A DNA stretch of 64,000 bases from Winslowiella toletana (GTDB lineage Bacteria; Pseudomonadota; Gammaproteobacteria; Enterobacterales; Enterobacteriaceae): assembly GCF_017875465.1 (NCBI RefSeq), contig NZ_JAGGMQ010000001.1:4154001-4218000 (forward strand), written 5' to 3'. The translations under genes were made by a program, and so were the position numbers. A model generated the notes under the pieces. That model worked only from the letters and a program-made list of their open reading frames with translations, was not told the DNA's origin and did not search any database. Below, one piece after another: positions 39,883 to 49,236 of this stretch; position 1 is the first letter of the stretch; the number at the start of each line of letters is the position of its first letter.

Positions 39883-42000
39883 ATGAATTCTCTGTTTGCC
39901 AGTACGGCACGTGGGCTCGAAGAGCTGTTAAAAAGTGAACTGGAAGCGCTGGGTGCGCAAGACTGTCAGGTCGTCCAGGGCGGCGTGCATTTTCAGGGAG
40001 ACGATCGTTTACTCTATCAGAGCCTGATGTGGAGCCGCCTGGCGTCGCGCATTCTGCTGCCTTTGACTGAATGCGGCGTTTACAGCGACCTGGATCTCTA
40101 TCTTGGCGCCCAGGCTATCGACTGGACCGGGATGTTTGACAGTGACCGTACCTTCGCAGTGCATTTCAGCGGCACCAATGAGGTAATCAATAACAGCCAG
40201 TATGGCGCGCTGAAAGTAAAAGACGCGATTGTTGACAGCTTTACGCGCAAAAATCTGCCGCGTCCGAATGTCGATCGCGAACAGCCAGATATCCGCGTTA
40301 ACGTCTGGTTGCATAAAGATACCGCCAGCATCGCGCTGGATTTAAGCGGCGATGGCCTGCATCTGCGTGGCTATCGTCAGCAGGCGGGTCAGGCGCCATT
40401 AAAAGAGACGCTGGCGGCAGCGATTGTTATGCGCTCCGGCTGGCAGGCGGGCACGCCGCTGATCGACCCGATGTGTGGTTCCGGTACCTTGCTGATCGAA
40501 GCGGCGATGATCGCCTGCGATCGCGCACCAGGCCTGCATCGTGAGCACTGGGGTTTCCTCGGCTGGAACAAGCATAACGATGCGCTGTGGCGTGAAGTGA
40601 CCAGCGAAGCGCAGGTCCGTGCGCGTCGTGGCGTGCAGGAGACGACCTCGCGCTTTTACGGTTATGACAACGACTCACGCGTGACAGAACATGCGCGCGC
40701 CAATGCGCGCCGCGCCGGGCTGGCCGATCTGATCAGCTTTAAAGTGCAGGATGTACTCAAGCTGACCAATCCACTGCCGGACGGTCCGACAGGTACGGTA
40801 ATAAGTAACCCGCCATACGGTGAACGTCTGGAGAGTGAACCGGCGCTAATCGCGCTGCACAGTCAGCTGGGCCGCATTATGAAGAGCCACTTTGGCGGCT
40901 GGAACCTGTCGCTGTTTAGCGCCTCGCCGGAGCTGTTAAGCTGTCTGTCGCTGCGTGCTGAACGCCAGTTTAAAGCGAAAAATGGCCCGCTGGATTGCGT
41001 GCAGAAAAACTATCAGCTGGTGGCCAGCACCTCACCGAATGGCGTGGGGCAGATTGCCGAAGATTATGCTAACCGTCTGCGCAAAAATCTGAAGAAACTG
41101 GAGAAATGGGCGAAACAGGAAGGTATCGAGTGTTACCGAATTTATGACGCCGACCTGCCGGATTACAACGTGGCGGTTGATCGTTACGGTGACTGGGTGG
41201 TGATTCAGGAGTATGCTGCGCCGAAAACCATCGATCCCAACAAAGCCCGTCAGCGCCTGTTTGATGTTATCGCCGCGACGCTGAGTGTGCTCGATCTGCC
41301 AGCCAATAAGCTGGTAATGAAAACGCGCGAAAAGCAGAAGGGCAAAAGCCAGTATCAGAAGCTGGATCAGAAAGGCGATTTCTTCGAAGTTTCCGAATTT
41401 AATGCCAGATTGTGGGTCAATCTGACCGACTATCTCGATACCGGTCTGTTCCTCGACCACCGTGTTGCCCGAAAAATGCTGGGCCAGATGAGTAAAGGCA
41501 AAGACTTCCTCAATCTGTTTGCTTACACCGGCAGCGCCAGTGTGCATGCCGGACTGGGCGGCGCGCGCAGCACCACCACCGTTGATATGTCACGTACCTA
41601 TCTGGAGTGGGCGGAACGTAACTTACGCCTCAACGGACTGACCGGACGTCAGCACCGCCTGATGCAGGCCGACTGCCTGAGCTGGTTGCGTGAAAGTAAT
41701 GAGCAGTTCGACCTGATCTTTATCGATCCGCCGACCTTCTCCAATTCAAAACGAATGGAAGAGAGCTTTGATGTGCAGCGCGATCATCTCGCGCTGATGA
41801 CCGACCTGAAACGTCTGTTGCGTAAAGGCGGCACCATTATGTTCTCCAATAACAAGCGCGGATTTAAAATGGATCATCAGGGTCTCTCTGACCTCGGTCT
41901 TCAGGCGCAGGAAATCACGGCGAAAACCCAGTCACAGGATTTTGCCCGTAACCGTCAAATTCATAACTGCTGGCTGATTACTCACGCTGGTAAGGAATAA
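39883..42000 (+). CDS. rlmL: Bifunctional 23S rRNA methyltransferase RlmKL (m7G2069 and m2G2445)
   Basis: Two methyltransferases in one 705-residue protein (E. coli 702). The N-terminal half has a THUMP domain (about 45-155), then SAM motif [15 protein letters not shown] and catalytic NPPYGER, for m2G2445. The C-terminal half has a second Rossmann domain with [18 protein letters not shown] and [11 protein letters not shown], for m7G2069. The start at 39883 gives [16 protein letters not shown] as in E. coli; an ATG 36 bases upstream overlaps the promoter and is rejected. uup starts five bases after the stop. Confidence 0.97.
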   Translation: MNSLFASTARGLEELLKSELEALGAQDCQVVQGGVHFQGDDRLLYQSLMWSRLASRILLPLTECGVYSDLDLYLGAQAIDWTGMFDSDRTFAVHFSGTNEVINNSQYGALKVKDAIVDSFTRKNLPRPNVDREQPDIRVNVWLHKDTASIALDLSGDGLHLRGYRQQAGQAPLKETLAAAIVMRSGWQAGTPLIDPMCGSGTLLIEAAMIACDRAPGLHREHWGFLGWNKHNDALWREVTSEAQVRARRGVQETTSRFYGYDNDSRVTEHARANARRAGLADLISFKVQDVLKLTNPLPDGPTGTVISNPPYGERLESEPALIALHSQLGRIMKSHFGGWNLSLFSASPELLSCLSLRAERQFKAKNGPLDCVQKNYQLVASTSPNGVGQIAEDYANRLRKNLKKLEKWAKQEGIECYRIYDADLPDYNVAVDRYGDWVVIQEYAAPKTIDPNKARQRLFDVIAATLSVLDLPANKLVMKTREKQKGKSQYQKLDQKGDFFEVSEFNARLWVNLTDYLDTGLFLDHRVARKMLGQMSKGKDFLNLFAYTGSASVHAGLGGARSTTTVDMSRTYLEWAERNLRLNGLTGRQHRLMQADCLSWLRESNEQFDLIFIDPPTFSNSKRMEESFDVQRDHLALMTDLKRLLRKGGTIMFSNNKRGFKMDHQGLSDLGLQAQEITAKTQSQDFARNRQIHNCWLITHAGKE

Positions 42001-42005
42001 GTTTT

Positions 42006-43916
42006 ATGTCACTGATCAGTATTCATGGCGCTTACCTGTCATTCAGCGATGCGCCGCTGTTGGATAACACTGAGCTTCATATCGAAGAGAATGAGCGCGT
42101 CTGTCTGGTAGGCCGTAACGGCGCCGGTAAATCGACGCTGATGAAGATTATCAACGGTGAGCAGCCGCTGGACGATGGTCGTATTATTTACGAACAGGAT
42201 CTGGTGGTGGCGCGTCTGCAACAGGATCCGCCGCGGAATGTGCAGGGCACGGTGTATGACTTTGTCGCCGAAGGCGTAGCAGAGCAGGCTGAACATCTGA
42301 AGGCGTATCACGCCATCTCTCATGTGGTGATGGAAGATCCCAGCGATAAAAATCTTAATGAGATGGCGCGTCTGCAAACCATTCTTGACCATCAGAATCT
42401 GTGGCAGCTGGAAGGACGTATCAATGATGTGCTGGAGCAGATTGGCCTCGAAGCCGATGCGCCACTCTCTTCACTCTCCGGCGGCTGGCTGCGTAAAGCG
42501 GCGCTGGGCCGTGCGCTGGTCAGTAACCCACGGGTGCTGATGCTCGATGAGCCAACCAACCACCTTGATATCGAAACCATTGACTGGCTGGAAGGCTTTC
42601 TGAAAACCTTCCAGGGCAGCATCGTGTTTATTTCCCATGACCGCTCATTTATTCGCAATATGGCGACCCGTATTGTTGACCTTGATCGCGGCAAGCTGGT
42701 CTCATGGCCGGGCGATTACGATCAGTTCCTGCTGGGCAAAGAGGAAGCGTTGCGCGTCGAAGAGATGCAAAATGCTGAGTTCGATCGCAAACTGGCGCAG
42801 GAAGAGGTGTGGATCCGCCAGGGCATTAAAGCGCGCCGTACGCGTAACGAAGGCCGTGTGCGCGCCTTAAAAGCCTTACGTCGCGAGCGCTCTGAGCGCC
42901 GTGAAGTGATGGGCAAAGCCAATATGTCGGTGGGAGAAGCGACCCGCTCAGGCAAAATTGTCTTTGAGCTGGAGAACGTTAACTACAGCGTCTCCGGCAA
43001 GCAGCTGGTGAAAGATTTCTCCGCACAGGTACAGCGTGGCGATAAAATCGCGCTGGTGGGGCCAAATGGTTGCGGCAAAACTACGCTGCTGCGTCTGATG
43101 CTGGATCAGCTGAAAGCCGACAGTGGTCGTGTGCATATCGGCACCAAACTGGAAGTGGCCTATTTTGATCAGCATCGCGCTGAACTGGATCCGGATCGTA
43201 CGGTGATGGATAACCTCGCTGAAGGTAAACAGGAAGTGCTGGTTAATGGTAAACCGCGCCATGTGCTCGGCTATCTGCAGGATTTCCTGTTCCATCCAAA
43301 ACGCGCGATGACTCCGGTGCGCGCACTGTCTGGCGGGGAGCGTAACCGCCTGTTGCTGGCGCGTCTGTTCCTGAAGCCCAGCAACCTGCTGATCCTTGAT
43401 GAACCAACCAATGACCTCGATGTGGAAACGCTTGAGCTGCTGGAAGAGTTGATCGATGGCTATCAGGGCACCGTGCTGCTGGTCAGTCACGATCGTCAGT
43501 TCGTCGATAACACCGTAACCGACTGCTGGATCTTTGAAGGCAATGGCGAGATCGGCTGTTTTGTCGGTGGCTATCACGATGCGCAGTTGCAGCGTGCGGC
43601 TTACAAGCAGACCCGTGCGGCCAGCAAACCGGTTAGCGCGCCAAAAGCCGATACGCCAAAAAACGAAACTGTTAAACGTCCGGCAAGCAAACTAAGCTAT
43701 AACCTCCAGCGTGAGCTGGAACTGTTGCCACAACAGCTGGAAACGCTGGAGAAGAAGATTGCCGATCTTCAGGCGCAGATGGGCGATGCCAGTTTCTTTA
43801 ACCAGCCACATGACAAGACCCAGCCGGTGCTGGATGCGCTGGCAAACACCGAGCAGGAGCTGGAAACCGCCTTTGAGCGTTGGGAATACCTTGAATCCCT
43901 GAAAAATGGCGCCTGA
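42006..43916 (+). CDS. uup: ABC-F ATPase Uup
   Basis: A soluble ABC-F protein with two nucleotide-binding domains and no membrane part; such proteins act on ribosomes, and E. coli Uup also affects transposon excision and DNA-branch handling. Its 636 residues match the family. Walker A motifs GRNGAGKST and GPNGCGKTT, signatures LSGGWLRK and LSGGERNRL, and Walker B motifs MLDEPTNHLD and ILDEPTNDLD are present. A C-terminal Lys/Glu-rich coiled coil (about 560-632) can bind DNA. It follows rlmL closely. Confidence 0.97.
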   Translation: MSLISIHGAYLSFSDAPLLDNTELHIEENERVCLVGRNGAGKSTLMKIINGEQPLDDGRIIYEQDLVVARLQQDPPRNVQGTVYDFVAEGVAEQAEHLKAYHAISHVVMEDPSDKNLNEMARLQTILDHQNLWQLEGRINDVLEQIGLEADAPLSSLSGGWLRKAALGRALVSNPRVLMLDEPTNHLDIETIDWLEGFLKTFQGSIVFISHDRSFIRNMATRIVDLDRGKLVSWPGDYDQFLLGKEEALRVEEMQNAEFDRKLAQEEVWIRQGIKARRTRNEGRVRALKALRRERSERREVMGKANMSVGEATRSGKIVFELENVNYSVSGKQLVKDFSAQVQRGDKIALVGPNGCGKTTLLRLMLDQLKADSGRVHIGTKLEVAYFDQHRAELDPDRTVMDNLAEGKQEVLVNGKPRHVLGYLQDFLFHPKRAMTPVRALSGGERNRLLLARLFLKPSNLLILDEPTNDLDVETLELLEELIDGYQGTVLLVSHDRQFVDNTVTDCWIFEGNGEIGCFVGGYHDAQLQRAAYKQTRAASKPVSAPKADTPKNETVKRPASKLSYNLQRELELLPQQLETLEKKIADLQAQMGDASFFNQPHDKTQPVLDALANTEQELETAFERWEYLESLKNGA

Positions 43917-43936
43917 TACTACGGGAGAAAAAGGGT

Positions 43937-45205
43937 ATGTGTTCGTCGGACCACGCGCATCACTGGATGCTATGTCCCCAATGTGACCTGATGACACAGC
44001 TGCCGGTGCTACAGCCCGGCAGCAAAGCGAGCTGTCCACGCTGTCATACCACATTAGTCTCAAGCTGGGTTGAGCCGCGTAAGCGGCCAACGGCTTACGG
44101 CATCGCCGCGCTGTTTATGCTGCTGCTCGCCAATCTCTTTCCCTTTATCAATATGCAGGTTGCCGGCCTGAGTAGTCAGATCACCCTGATGCAGATCCCG
44201 CGGGTGATGGTGTCTGAAGACTACAGCAGCCTGGCTACCCTGTTTCTGCTGTTTGTGCAGGGCGTTCCGGCGTTCTGCATGGTAGCGATTTTGCTGCTGG
44301 TTAATCAGGTGCGGATGCCCGAAGGATTGCGCCGCTGGATGGCGCGTATTCTGTTCCAGCTAAAGAGCTGGGGAATGGCGGAGATCTTCCTCGCTGGTGT
44401 GCTGGTGAGCTTTGTAAAACTCATGGCGTACGGCGATATTGGCATCGGCAGCAGCTTTGTGCCCTGGTGCCTGTTTTGTCTGTTACAGCTGCGCGCCTTC
44501 CAGTGTGTCGATCGGCGCTGGTTGTGGCAGCGTGTGGCGCCAATGCCGGCGCTGCCGCTAAAACCGCTGGCGGGTATCAGCGGCCTGCGTCAGGGCGTAC
44601 GTTCCTGTAGCTGCTGTACGGCGATTCTGCCTGTCGATCAGCTTCACTGTCCGCGCTGCGGCACTGCCGGTCACGCCCGGCGTAAACACAGCCTGCAATG
44701 GACGCTGGCGCTGTTGATTACCTCAATTGTGCTCTATTTCCCCGCCAACTTGCTGCCGATTATGGTTACTGAAGCGCTGGGTAACCAGATTAGCTCCACC
44801 ATTATGGCCGGGGTGATTTTACTCTGGAGTGACGGCTCTTATCCGGTCGCGCTGGTGATTTTTATCGCCAGTATTATGGTGCCAACGCTGAAGATGATTG
44901 CCATCGCCTGGTTGTGCTGGGATGCGCAGGGCTATGGCCGCCGCGACGGTGAAAAGATGCATCTGATCTATGAAGTGGTTGAATTTGTCGGACGTTGGTC
45001 GATGATCGACGTGTTTGTGATTGCCGTACTCTCTGCGCTGGTGCGCATGGGGCGGTTAATGAGTATTTATCCCGCAGTGGGCGCATTGTTGTTTGCGATG
45101 GTGGTGATTCTGACTATGTTCGCAGCAATGACGTTTGATCCGCGCTTAACCTGGGATCGAGTACGTGAAAAAAGTATAAAGGAGCCGAGCGTTGACGGAA
45201 AATAA
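43937..45205 (+). CDS. pqiA: Paraquat-inducible membrane protein PqiA
   Basis: The integral inner-membrane partner of the PqiABC lipid-transport system. It has 422 residues with two similar halves, each of about four helices and each preceded by a zinc-ribbon-like cysteine pair set: CPQC/CPRC near residues 13-35 and CSCC/CPRC near 220-240. An AAGGG site precedes the ATG. It overlaps the pqiB start by 14 bases. In E. coli it is induced by oxidative stress through SoxS. Confidence 0.95.
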   Translation: MCSSDHAHHWMLCPQCDLMTQLPVLQPGSKASCPRCHTTLVSSWVEPRKRPTAYGIAALFMLLLANLFPFINMQVAGLSSQITLMQIPRVMVSEDYSSLATLFLLFVQGVPAFCMVAILLLVNQVRMPEGLRRWMARILFQLKSWGMAEIFLAGVLVSFVKLMAYGDIGIGSSFVPWCLFCLLQLRAFQCVDRRWLWQRVAPMPALPLKPLAGISGLRQGVRSCSCCTAILPVDQLHCPRCGTAGHARRKHSLQWTLALLITSIVLYFPANLLPIMVTEALGNQISSTIMAGVILLWSDGSYPVALVIFIASIMVPTLKMIAIAWLCWDAQGYGRRDGEKMHLIYEVVEFVGRWSMIDVFVIAVLSALVRMGRLMSIYPAVGALLFAMVVILTMFAAMTFDPRLTWDRVREKSIKEPSVDGK

Positions 45206-46832
45206 TCACGGCGTCGCCAAAGTCGAGCAGATCAAACGCTGGTCGCCCGTCTGGATCATTCCCATTGTCACCATTCTGATTGGTGCATGGATCCTGTTTT
45301 ATCACTTCAGCCATCAGGGACCTGAAGTCACCTTAATCACTACCAATGCCGAAGGTATTGAAGGTGGCAAAACTGCGATTAAAAGTCGAAGCGTGAATGT
45401 CGGTATCGTCGAGAGTGCAGTACTGAGCGACGATCTGCATCATGTGGAAATCAAGGCGCGGATGAATTCCGGCATGGAAAAGCTGCTGCATGGCGATAGC
45501 GCCTTTTGGGTAGTGAAGCCGCAAATTGGTCGCGAAGGGGTAACCGGGCTGGGAACCTTGCTTTCCGGCGCCTATATCGAACTGCAGCCTGGCAATAAAG
45601 GTGATAAGCCGGAACGCTATGACCTGCTGGACGCGCCGCCACTGGCGCCACCTGATGCTAAAGGCATCCGTATTACTCTGGACAGTAACAAAGCCGGTCA
45701 GCTCAATGCCGGCGATCCGGTGCTGTTCCGTGGTTATCGTGTCGGCTCGGTGGAGACCAGCAACTTCGACGCGGATAAACGTGCGATGCGCTACCAGTTA
45801 TTTATCGCCGCCCCTTACGATCGCCTTATCACCAGCAACGTACGCTTCTGGAAAGACAGCGGTATTGCCGTCGATATGTCGGCATCTGGCATGCGGGTGG
45901 AGATGGGCTCTCTGACCACGCTGTTTAGTGGCGGCGTCAGTTTTGATATACCGGATGGCCGTGAACTGGGTGTGCCAGCGGAAAACAATGCTGAGTATCA
46001 GCTGTTCGACGATCAGCGCAGCATTCAGGATTCGCTTTACACCGACCATGTTGATTTTGTGATGTTCTTTAGTGACTCGATTCGCGGCCTGCAGCCGGGC
46101 GCACCGGTAGAATTCCGCGGCATCCGCCTTGGTACTGTGGCGCAGGTACCGTTCCTGGTGCCGGGTACCAATCAGGCGTTGAATAATGACTACCGTATTC
46201 CGGTGCTGATCCGCATTGAACCTGAGCGCTTCCTCGACCGTTTGGGCAAGGATTTCAATCTTGAGCAGCATCTGCAGGAAGGTAAGCAGCGCGGCCTGCG
46301 TGCATCGCTGAAGTCCGCTAACCTGCTGACCGGTTCACTGTATATCGATCTCGACTTCTATGATGGGCTGAAACCTTATGCCGGGCCGAATAAAATTGGC
46401 GGCTATGAAATTATCCCGACCACCAGCGGTGGCCTGAGCCAGATTCAGCAGAAACTGATGGCGGCACTGGATAAGGTCAACGCACTGCCGTTGAACCCGA
46501 TGATCAATGAAGCGACCAGTACACTGGCTGAAAGCCAGCGCACGTTGCGTGAGCTGCAGAAAACGCTGGATAACCTGAATCAGATTACCTCCAGCCAGTC
46601 GATGAAGGATCTGCCGCAGGATATGCAGCAGACACTGCGTGAACTGAATCGTAGTATGAAGGGCTTCCAGCCTGGTTCACCGGCTTACAGCAAAATGGTG
46701 GGTGATATGCAGCGACTTGATCAGGTAATGCGTGAACTGCAACCGGTACTGAAAACCCTGAACAGTAAGAGTAATGCGCTGGTGTTTGAAGCGAAACCCG
46801 GTCAGGACCCACAGCCAAAGAGGGCGAAATAA
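45192..46832 (+). CDS. pqiB: MCE-domain protein PqiB
   Basis: A 546-residue protein anchored by one N-terminal helix (WIIPIVTILIGAWILFYHF). It then carries three MCE domains (beginning near GPEVTLIT, GIRITLDS and DHVDFVMFF) and a long C-terminal helix (about 430-530). In E. coli, PqiB hexamers stack into a syringe-like tunnel spanning the periplasm for lipid movement. The start is TTG, set by AAGGAG upstream and by homology. It is translationally linked to pqiA (14-base overlap) and pqiC (1-base overlap). Confidence 0.95.
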   Translation: MTENNHGVAKVEQIKRWSPVWIIPIVTILIGAWILFYHFSHQGPEVTLITTNAEGIEGGKTAIKSRSVNVGIVESAVLSDDLHHVEIKARMNSGMEKLLHGDSAFWVVKPQIGREGVTGLGTLLSGAYIELQPGNKGDKPERYDLLDAPPLAPPDAKGIRITLDSNKAGQLNAGDPVLFRGYRVGSVETSNFDADKRAMRYQLFIAAPYDRLITSNVRFWKDSGIAVDMSASGMRVEMGSLTTLFSGGVSFDIPDGRELGVPAENNAEYQLFDDQRSIQDSLYTDHVDFVMFFSDSIRGLQPGAPVEFRGIRLGTVAQVPFLVPGTNQALNNDYRIPVLIRIEPERFLDRLGKDFNLEQHLQEGKQRGLRASLKSANLLTGSLYIDLDFYDGLKPYAGPNKIGGYEIIPTTSGGLSQIQQKLMAALDKVNALPLNPMINEATSTLAESQRTLRELQKTLDNLNQITSSQSMKDLPQDMQQTLRELNRSMKGFQPGSPAYSKMVGDMQRLDQVMRELQPVLKTLNSKSNALVFEAKPGQDPQPKRAK

Positions 46833-47404
46833 TGATGAAATGGATCCCGCTGGCGATGGCGCTGGCGTTAAGCGCCTGTAGCAGTACGCCAGAGACCACT
46901 TACTATCAACTGCCGGCGGTTTCCGCCGGGCAGTCTGCCAGCACCAGCAGCGCCAGCCCACAGGCAGTGCTGTGGGTGGAGCATGTCTCGGTACCGGATT
47001 ATCTGGCTGGTAATGGCGTGGTCTATCAGACCAGCGATGTGCAGTATGTTATTGCCGCGAATAATCTGTGGGCCAGTCCGCTGGATCAACAGTTACAGCA
47101 GACGCTGGTGAGCAATCTCAGCGCCGCATTGCCGCAGTGGATTGTTTCCGCTTCTCCCCTTGGCGAGCAGCATGACACGCTAAACGTTAATGTTAGCGGT
47201 TTTCACGGCCGCTACGATGGTAATGTGATCGTCAGTGGCGAGTGGATTTTGCAGCACAACAACCAGTTGATTAAGCGTCCGTTCCAGATTTCTCTGCCGC
47301 AAAGTGAAGATGGTTACGATGCGTTAGTAAGAACGCTGGCTAAAGGGTGGCAGCAGGAAGCACAGCAGATCGCTAATGAATTATCACGCTTAAATCAGAA
47401 GTAA
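46832..47404 (+). CDS. pqiC: Outer-membrane lipoprotein PqiC
   Basis: A 190-residue lipoprotein of the ABC-type transport auxiliary/DUF330 family that completes the Pqi system at the outer membrane. The signal ends in lipobox LSAC at about residues 13-16; serine follows the cysteine, so no inner-membrane retention signal. The first ATG overlaps the pqiB stop by one base; a second ATG follows directly. A long hairpin terminator ends the operon. Confidence 0.94.
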   Translation: MMKWIPLAMALALSACSSTPETTYYQLPAVSAGQSASTSSASPQAVLWVEHVSVPDYLAGNGVVYQTSDVQYVIAANNLWASPLDQQLQQTLVSNLSAALPQWIVSASPLGEQHDTLNVNVSGFHGRYDGNVIVSGEWILQHNNQLIKRPFQISLPQSEDGYDALVRTLAKGWQQEAQQIANELSRLNQK

Positions 47405-47419
47405 TTTTTCTTTAGTGCT

Positions 47420-47474
47420 AAGTCCTTGATTGTCAGATAGCGAAGTTGTCTGAGGGTCAGGGACTTTTTATTTT
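47420..47474 (+). terminator. Terminator of the pqiABC operon
   Basis: AAGTCCTTGA (47420-47429) pairs with TCAGGGACTT (47457-47466) with one wobble, with an inner CAGATA/TGTCTG stem, followed by TTTTTATTTT. The following 47475-47680 should hold the rmf promoter and leader, but I cannot place the promoter with confidence. Confidence 0.8.
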
Positions 47475-47683
47475 GTTTTTCAGCGGGATAGAAAGAGTAT
47501 TTGTGATTCAACAGCCTGGCGGAATTTATAATTTTAGCTCACATTTATGACATTGGCGTGAATATTGCGCATTGATCTTTCCAGTTTTAGAATGTAGAAC
47601 TTAAGTGTGGCTGCACATTCTGTAACCACTGTTTTCTTTGATACCAAATTCCAGCAGACCTAAAATGAGGGAAACGAGGCATG

Positions 47684-47854
47684 ATGAAGAGACAGAAACG
47701 TGATCGCCTGGATCGCGCGCATTCACGGGGTTATCAAGCGGGAATCTCCGGACGCTCAAAAGAGATGTGTCCCTATCAGTTGATTGATCAACGATCTCAC
47801 TGGTTGGGAGGTTGGCGACAAGCCATGGAGGACAGGGCGGTTACTGCAGCGTAA
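47684..47854 (+). CDS. rmf: Ribosome modulation factor
   Basis: RMF binds 70S ribosomes in stationary phase and pairs them into inactive 100S dimers. The 56 residues are close to the E. coli 55. The start MKRQKRDRLDRAHSRGYQAG, then GRSKEMCPYQ and HWLGGWRQAM, leave no doubt. Two ATGs stand in tandem; 47684 has the better spacing from GAGG and fits the homologue, and 47681 would add one Met. It is highly basic. In E. coli its transcription depends on ppGpp and slow growth. It stands alone between two terminators. Confidence 0.95.
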   Translation: MKRQKRDRLDRAHSRGYQAGISGRSKEMCPYQLIDQRSHWLGGWRQAMEDRAVTAA

Positions 47855-47882
47855 CTGGCTGTCCACTCTTTTAAAGGAAGTT

Positions 47883-47907
47883 AACCTCCGCTATGCGCGG
47901 AGGTTTT
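47883..47907 (+). terminator. Intrinsic terminator of rmf
   Basis: AACCTCCGC (47883-47891) pairs perfectly with GCGGAGGTT (47897-47905) around a five-base loop, running into TTTT. Confidence 0.88.
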
Positions 47908-47945
47908 CGTTTCAGGGCGGCATGAAACAGTGCAGGCAAAAATGA

Positions 47946-48335
47946 TTACTTTGTGATTAGCGGCGTAATAAATGCGACAACTACCGGGATAATTAAAGAG
48001 GTTATCAGGATACCCACTAACCATCTCTGGAATGAATCAAAGCGTATATTTATTGCATCAAATCTGGCGCTGAATTTCGTGTCCATTGCATCAAATCTGG
48101 CGCTGAATTTGGCGTCCATTGCGTCAAGCTTGTTATCCATCTTTTCTTCCAATGTTTTTACATCAGAACGAAGTACACGGATATCCTGTTTCATATCCGT
48201 TAGCGTGATATTGATATGTCTGACGTCTGACTCAAGCCTTGTCACTCTGGATTCCATGCTATACCCTCCGCCACCCCCGTTATGTTTTGGGGCCTTCCAG
48301 TTACTTACTGTTGATATCGTCTGATTACTGCGCAT
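47946..48335 (-). CDS. Unrecognised coiled-coil protein with C-terminal membrane anchor
   Basis: I do not recognise this 129-residue protein. It has a short polar N-terminus with a run of five glycines (about residues 20-24). A charged helical stretch beginning MESRVTRLESD follows (27-70). Two exact-length 11-residue repeats, FDAMDAKFSAR-like, run to about 96, with a degenerate third. One hydrophobic helix (WLVGILITSLIIPVVVAFI, about 104-122) ends in PLITK. The pattern resembles small XhlA-like or similar anchored coiled-coil proteins, by impression only. Start 48335 is used; an internal ATG at 48257 follows GGAGGG, but that could simply reflect glycine codons. The region is more AT-rich than its neighbours and is not part of the E. 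coli order. Confidence 0.7.
   Translation of the reverse strand: MRSNQTISTVSNWKAPKHNGGGGGYSMESRVTRLESDVRHINITLTDMKQDIRVLRSDVKTLEEKMDNKLDAMDAKFSARFDAMDTKFSARFDAINIRFDSFQRWLVGILITSLIIPVVVAFITPLITK
48052..48117 (-). repeat. 33-base tandem repeat in the unrecognised gene
   Basis: Copies at 48052-48084 and 48085-48117 differ at two adjacent bases near the end (TTCGTGTCC versus TTGGCGTCC). A partial third copy follows from 48118. The 33-base period equals 11 codons, the hendecad period of a coiled coil, so copy-number change would lengthen or shorten the helix in frame. Confidence 0.9.
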
Positions 48336-48645
48336 TTTTTACTCGCCGCTTCATTTCTTGTCATCGTTATCTCTCCGCTGAAAAACAGGGCGTACAGAAA
48401 AATTATCACCGTTGCTGCGATTGAGTACGGTTTGCTGACGCCTATATTATCCAGACCAGAGCGGAGAGCAATAGAATGATCTTTTTTTTACAAACAGTAA
48501 ATTATTCAGATAACTCAGTTAGTTAATAATAATAGTATTGCGAGGATGGCAGCTAAACAGGGAGGCGGAGCGCAGAGTGATTAAGGTTCAGAACCGGGGA
48601 TTTTAAAGGTCCTGATAGCATTTATCAGGACCTCTGGCAGCTTGC
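48336..48645. other. AT-rich gap between the unrecognised gene and fabA
   Basis: No gene is supported here. A loose promoter reading leftwards is possible (TTGCTC at 48471-48466 and TAATAT at 48449-48444, 16-base spacing), upstream of the unrecognised gene. The right end contains the fabA hairpin. The remainder shows no clear feature. Confidence 0.35.
48600..48633 (-). terminator. Terminator of fabA
   Basis: AGGTCCTGATA and TATCAGGACCT form an 11-bp perfect stem around a five-base loop, 13 bases after the fabA stop. On the minus strand it is followed by TTTAAAA, a modest T-tract. Confidence 0.72.
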
Positions 48646-49164
48646 TTAGAAAGCAGTCGTATCTTTAAACAGACCCACTTTCAGATCGGTGGCGTTATAA
48701 ATAACATGGCCATCAACCAGCACTTCGCCATCAGCGACGCCCATCACCAGTTTACGGTTGATTACACGCTTAAAGTGGATACGATAAGTCACTTTCTTCG
48801 CAGTCGGCAGAACCTGACCGGTGAATTTTACTTCACCCACGCCCAGTGCGCGGCCTTTACCTTCCGCACCCAACCAGCCCAGATAGAAGCCTACCAGCTG
48901 CCACATGGCATCAAGGCCTAAACAGCCAGGCATTACCGGATCGTTGATAAAGTGGCAACCAAAGAACCACAGGTCCGGATTGATATCCAGCTCAGCTTCA
49001 ACGAAACCTTTGCCATAGTTACCGCCGTCTTCAGTCATTTTAACGACGCGGTCCATCATCAACATATTACCGGCTGGCAATGGTGGGCCACCAGCGCCAA
49101 ACAGTTCACCGCGACCAGAAGCAATCAGGTCTTCTTTTGTATAGGATTCGCGTTTATCTACCAT
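48646..49164 (-). CDS. fabA: 3-hydroxydecanoyl-ACP dehydratase/isomerase
   Basis: FabA dehydrates 3-hydroxyacyl-ACP and isomerises the C10 product to cis-3-decenoyl-ACP, the entry to unsaturated fatty acids. The 172 residues equal E. coli. The catalytic pair is H71 in FFGCHF and D85 in GCLGLD (counting Met). It acts as a cytoplasmic hotdog-fold homodimer. FabR- and FadR-like sites sit in the short space upstream, overlapping the end of ycbZ. Confidence 0.98.
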   Translation of the reverse strand: MVDKRESYTKEDLIASGRGELFGAGGPPLPAGNMLMMDRVVKMTEDGGNYGKGFVEAELDINPDLWFFGCHFINDPVMPGCLGLDAMWQLVGFYLGWLGAEGKGRALGVGEVKFTGQVLPTAKKVTYRIHFKRVINRKLVMGVADGEVLVDGHVIYNATDLKVGLFKDTTAF

Positions 49165-49202
49165 GTTTTTAATAAGCCTTATTTTAGTGAATCACGAAGG
49201 TT

Positions 49203-49220
49203 AGCTAACAGGTGTAAGCT
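49203..49220 (-). promoter_or_regulatory. FabR-type operator of fabA
   Basis: An 18-base near-palindrome, AGCTTACACCTGTTAGCT on the minus strand, closely follows the FabR box of E. coli fabA (AGCGTACAnnTGTTAGCT). It lies 39 bases before the fabA start and directly abuts the FadR-like site. Confidence 0.7.
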
Positions 49221-49236
49221 GAACAACTCCGATCAG
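49219..49236 (-). promoter_or_regulatory. FadR-type activator site of fabA
   Basis: CTGATCGGAGTTGTTCAG on the minus strand matches the FadR site of E. coli fabA (CTGATCGGACTTGTTCAG, from memory) at 17 of 18 bases. It overlaps the FabR box by two bases and the last codon of ycbZ by four. Confidence 0.7.
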
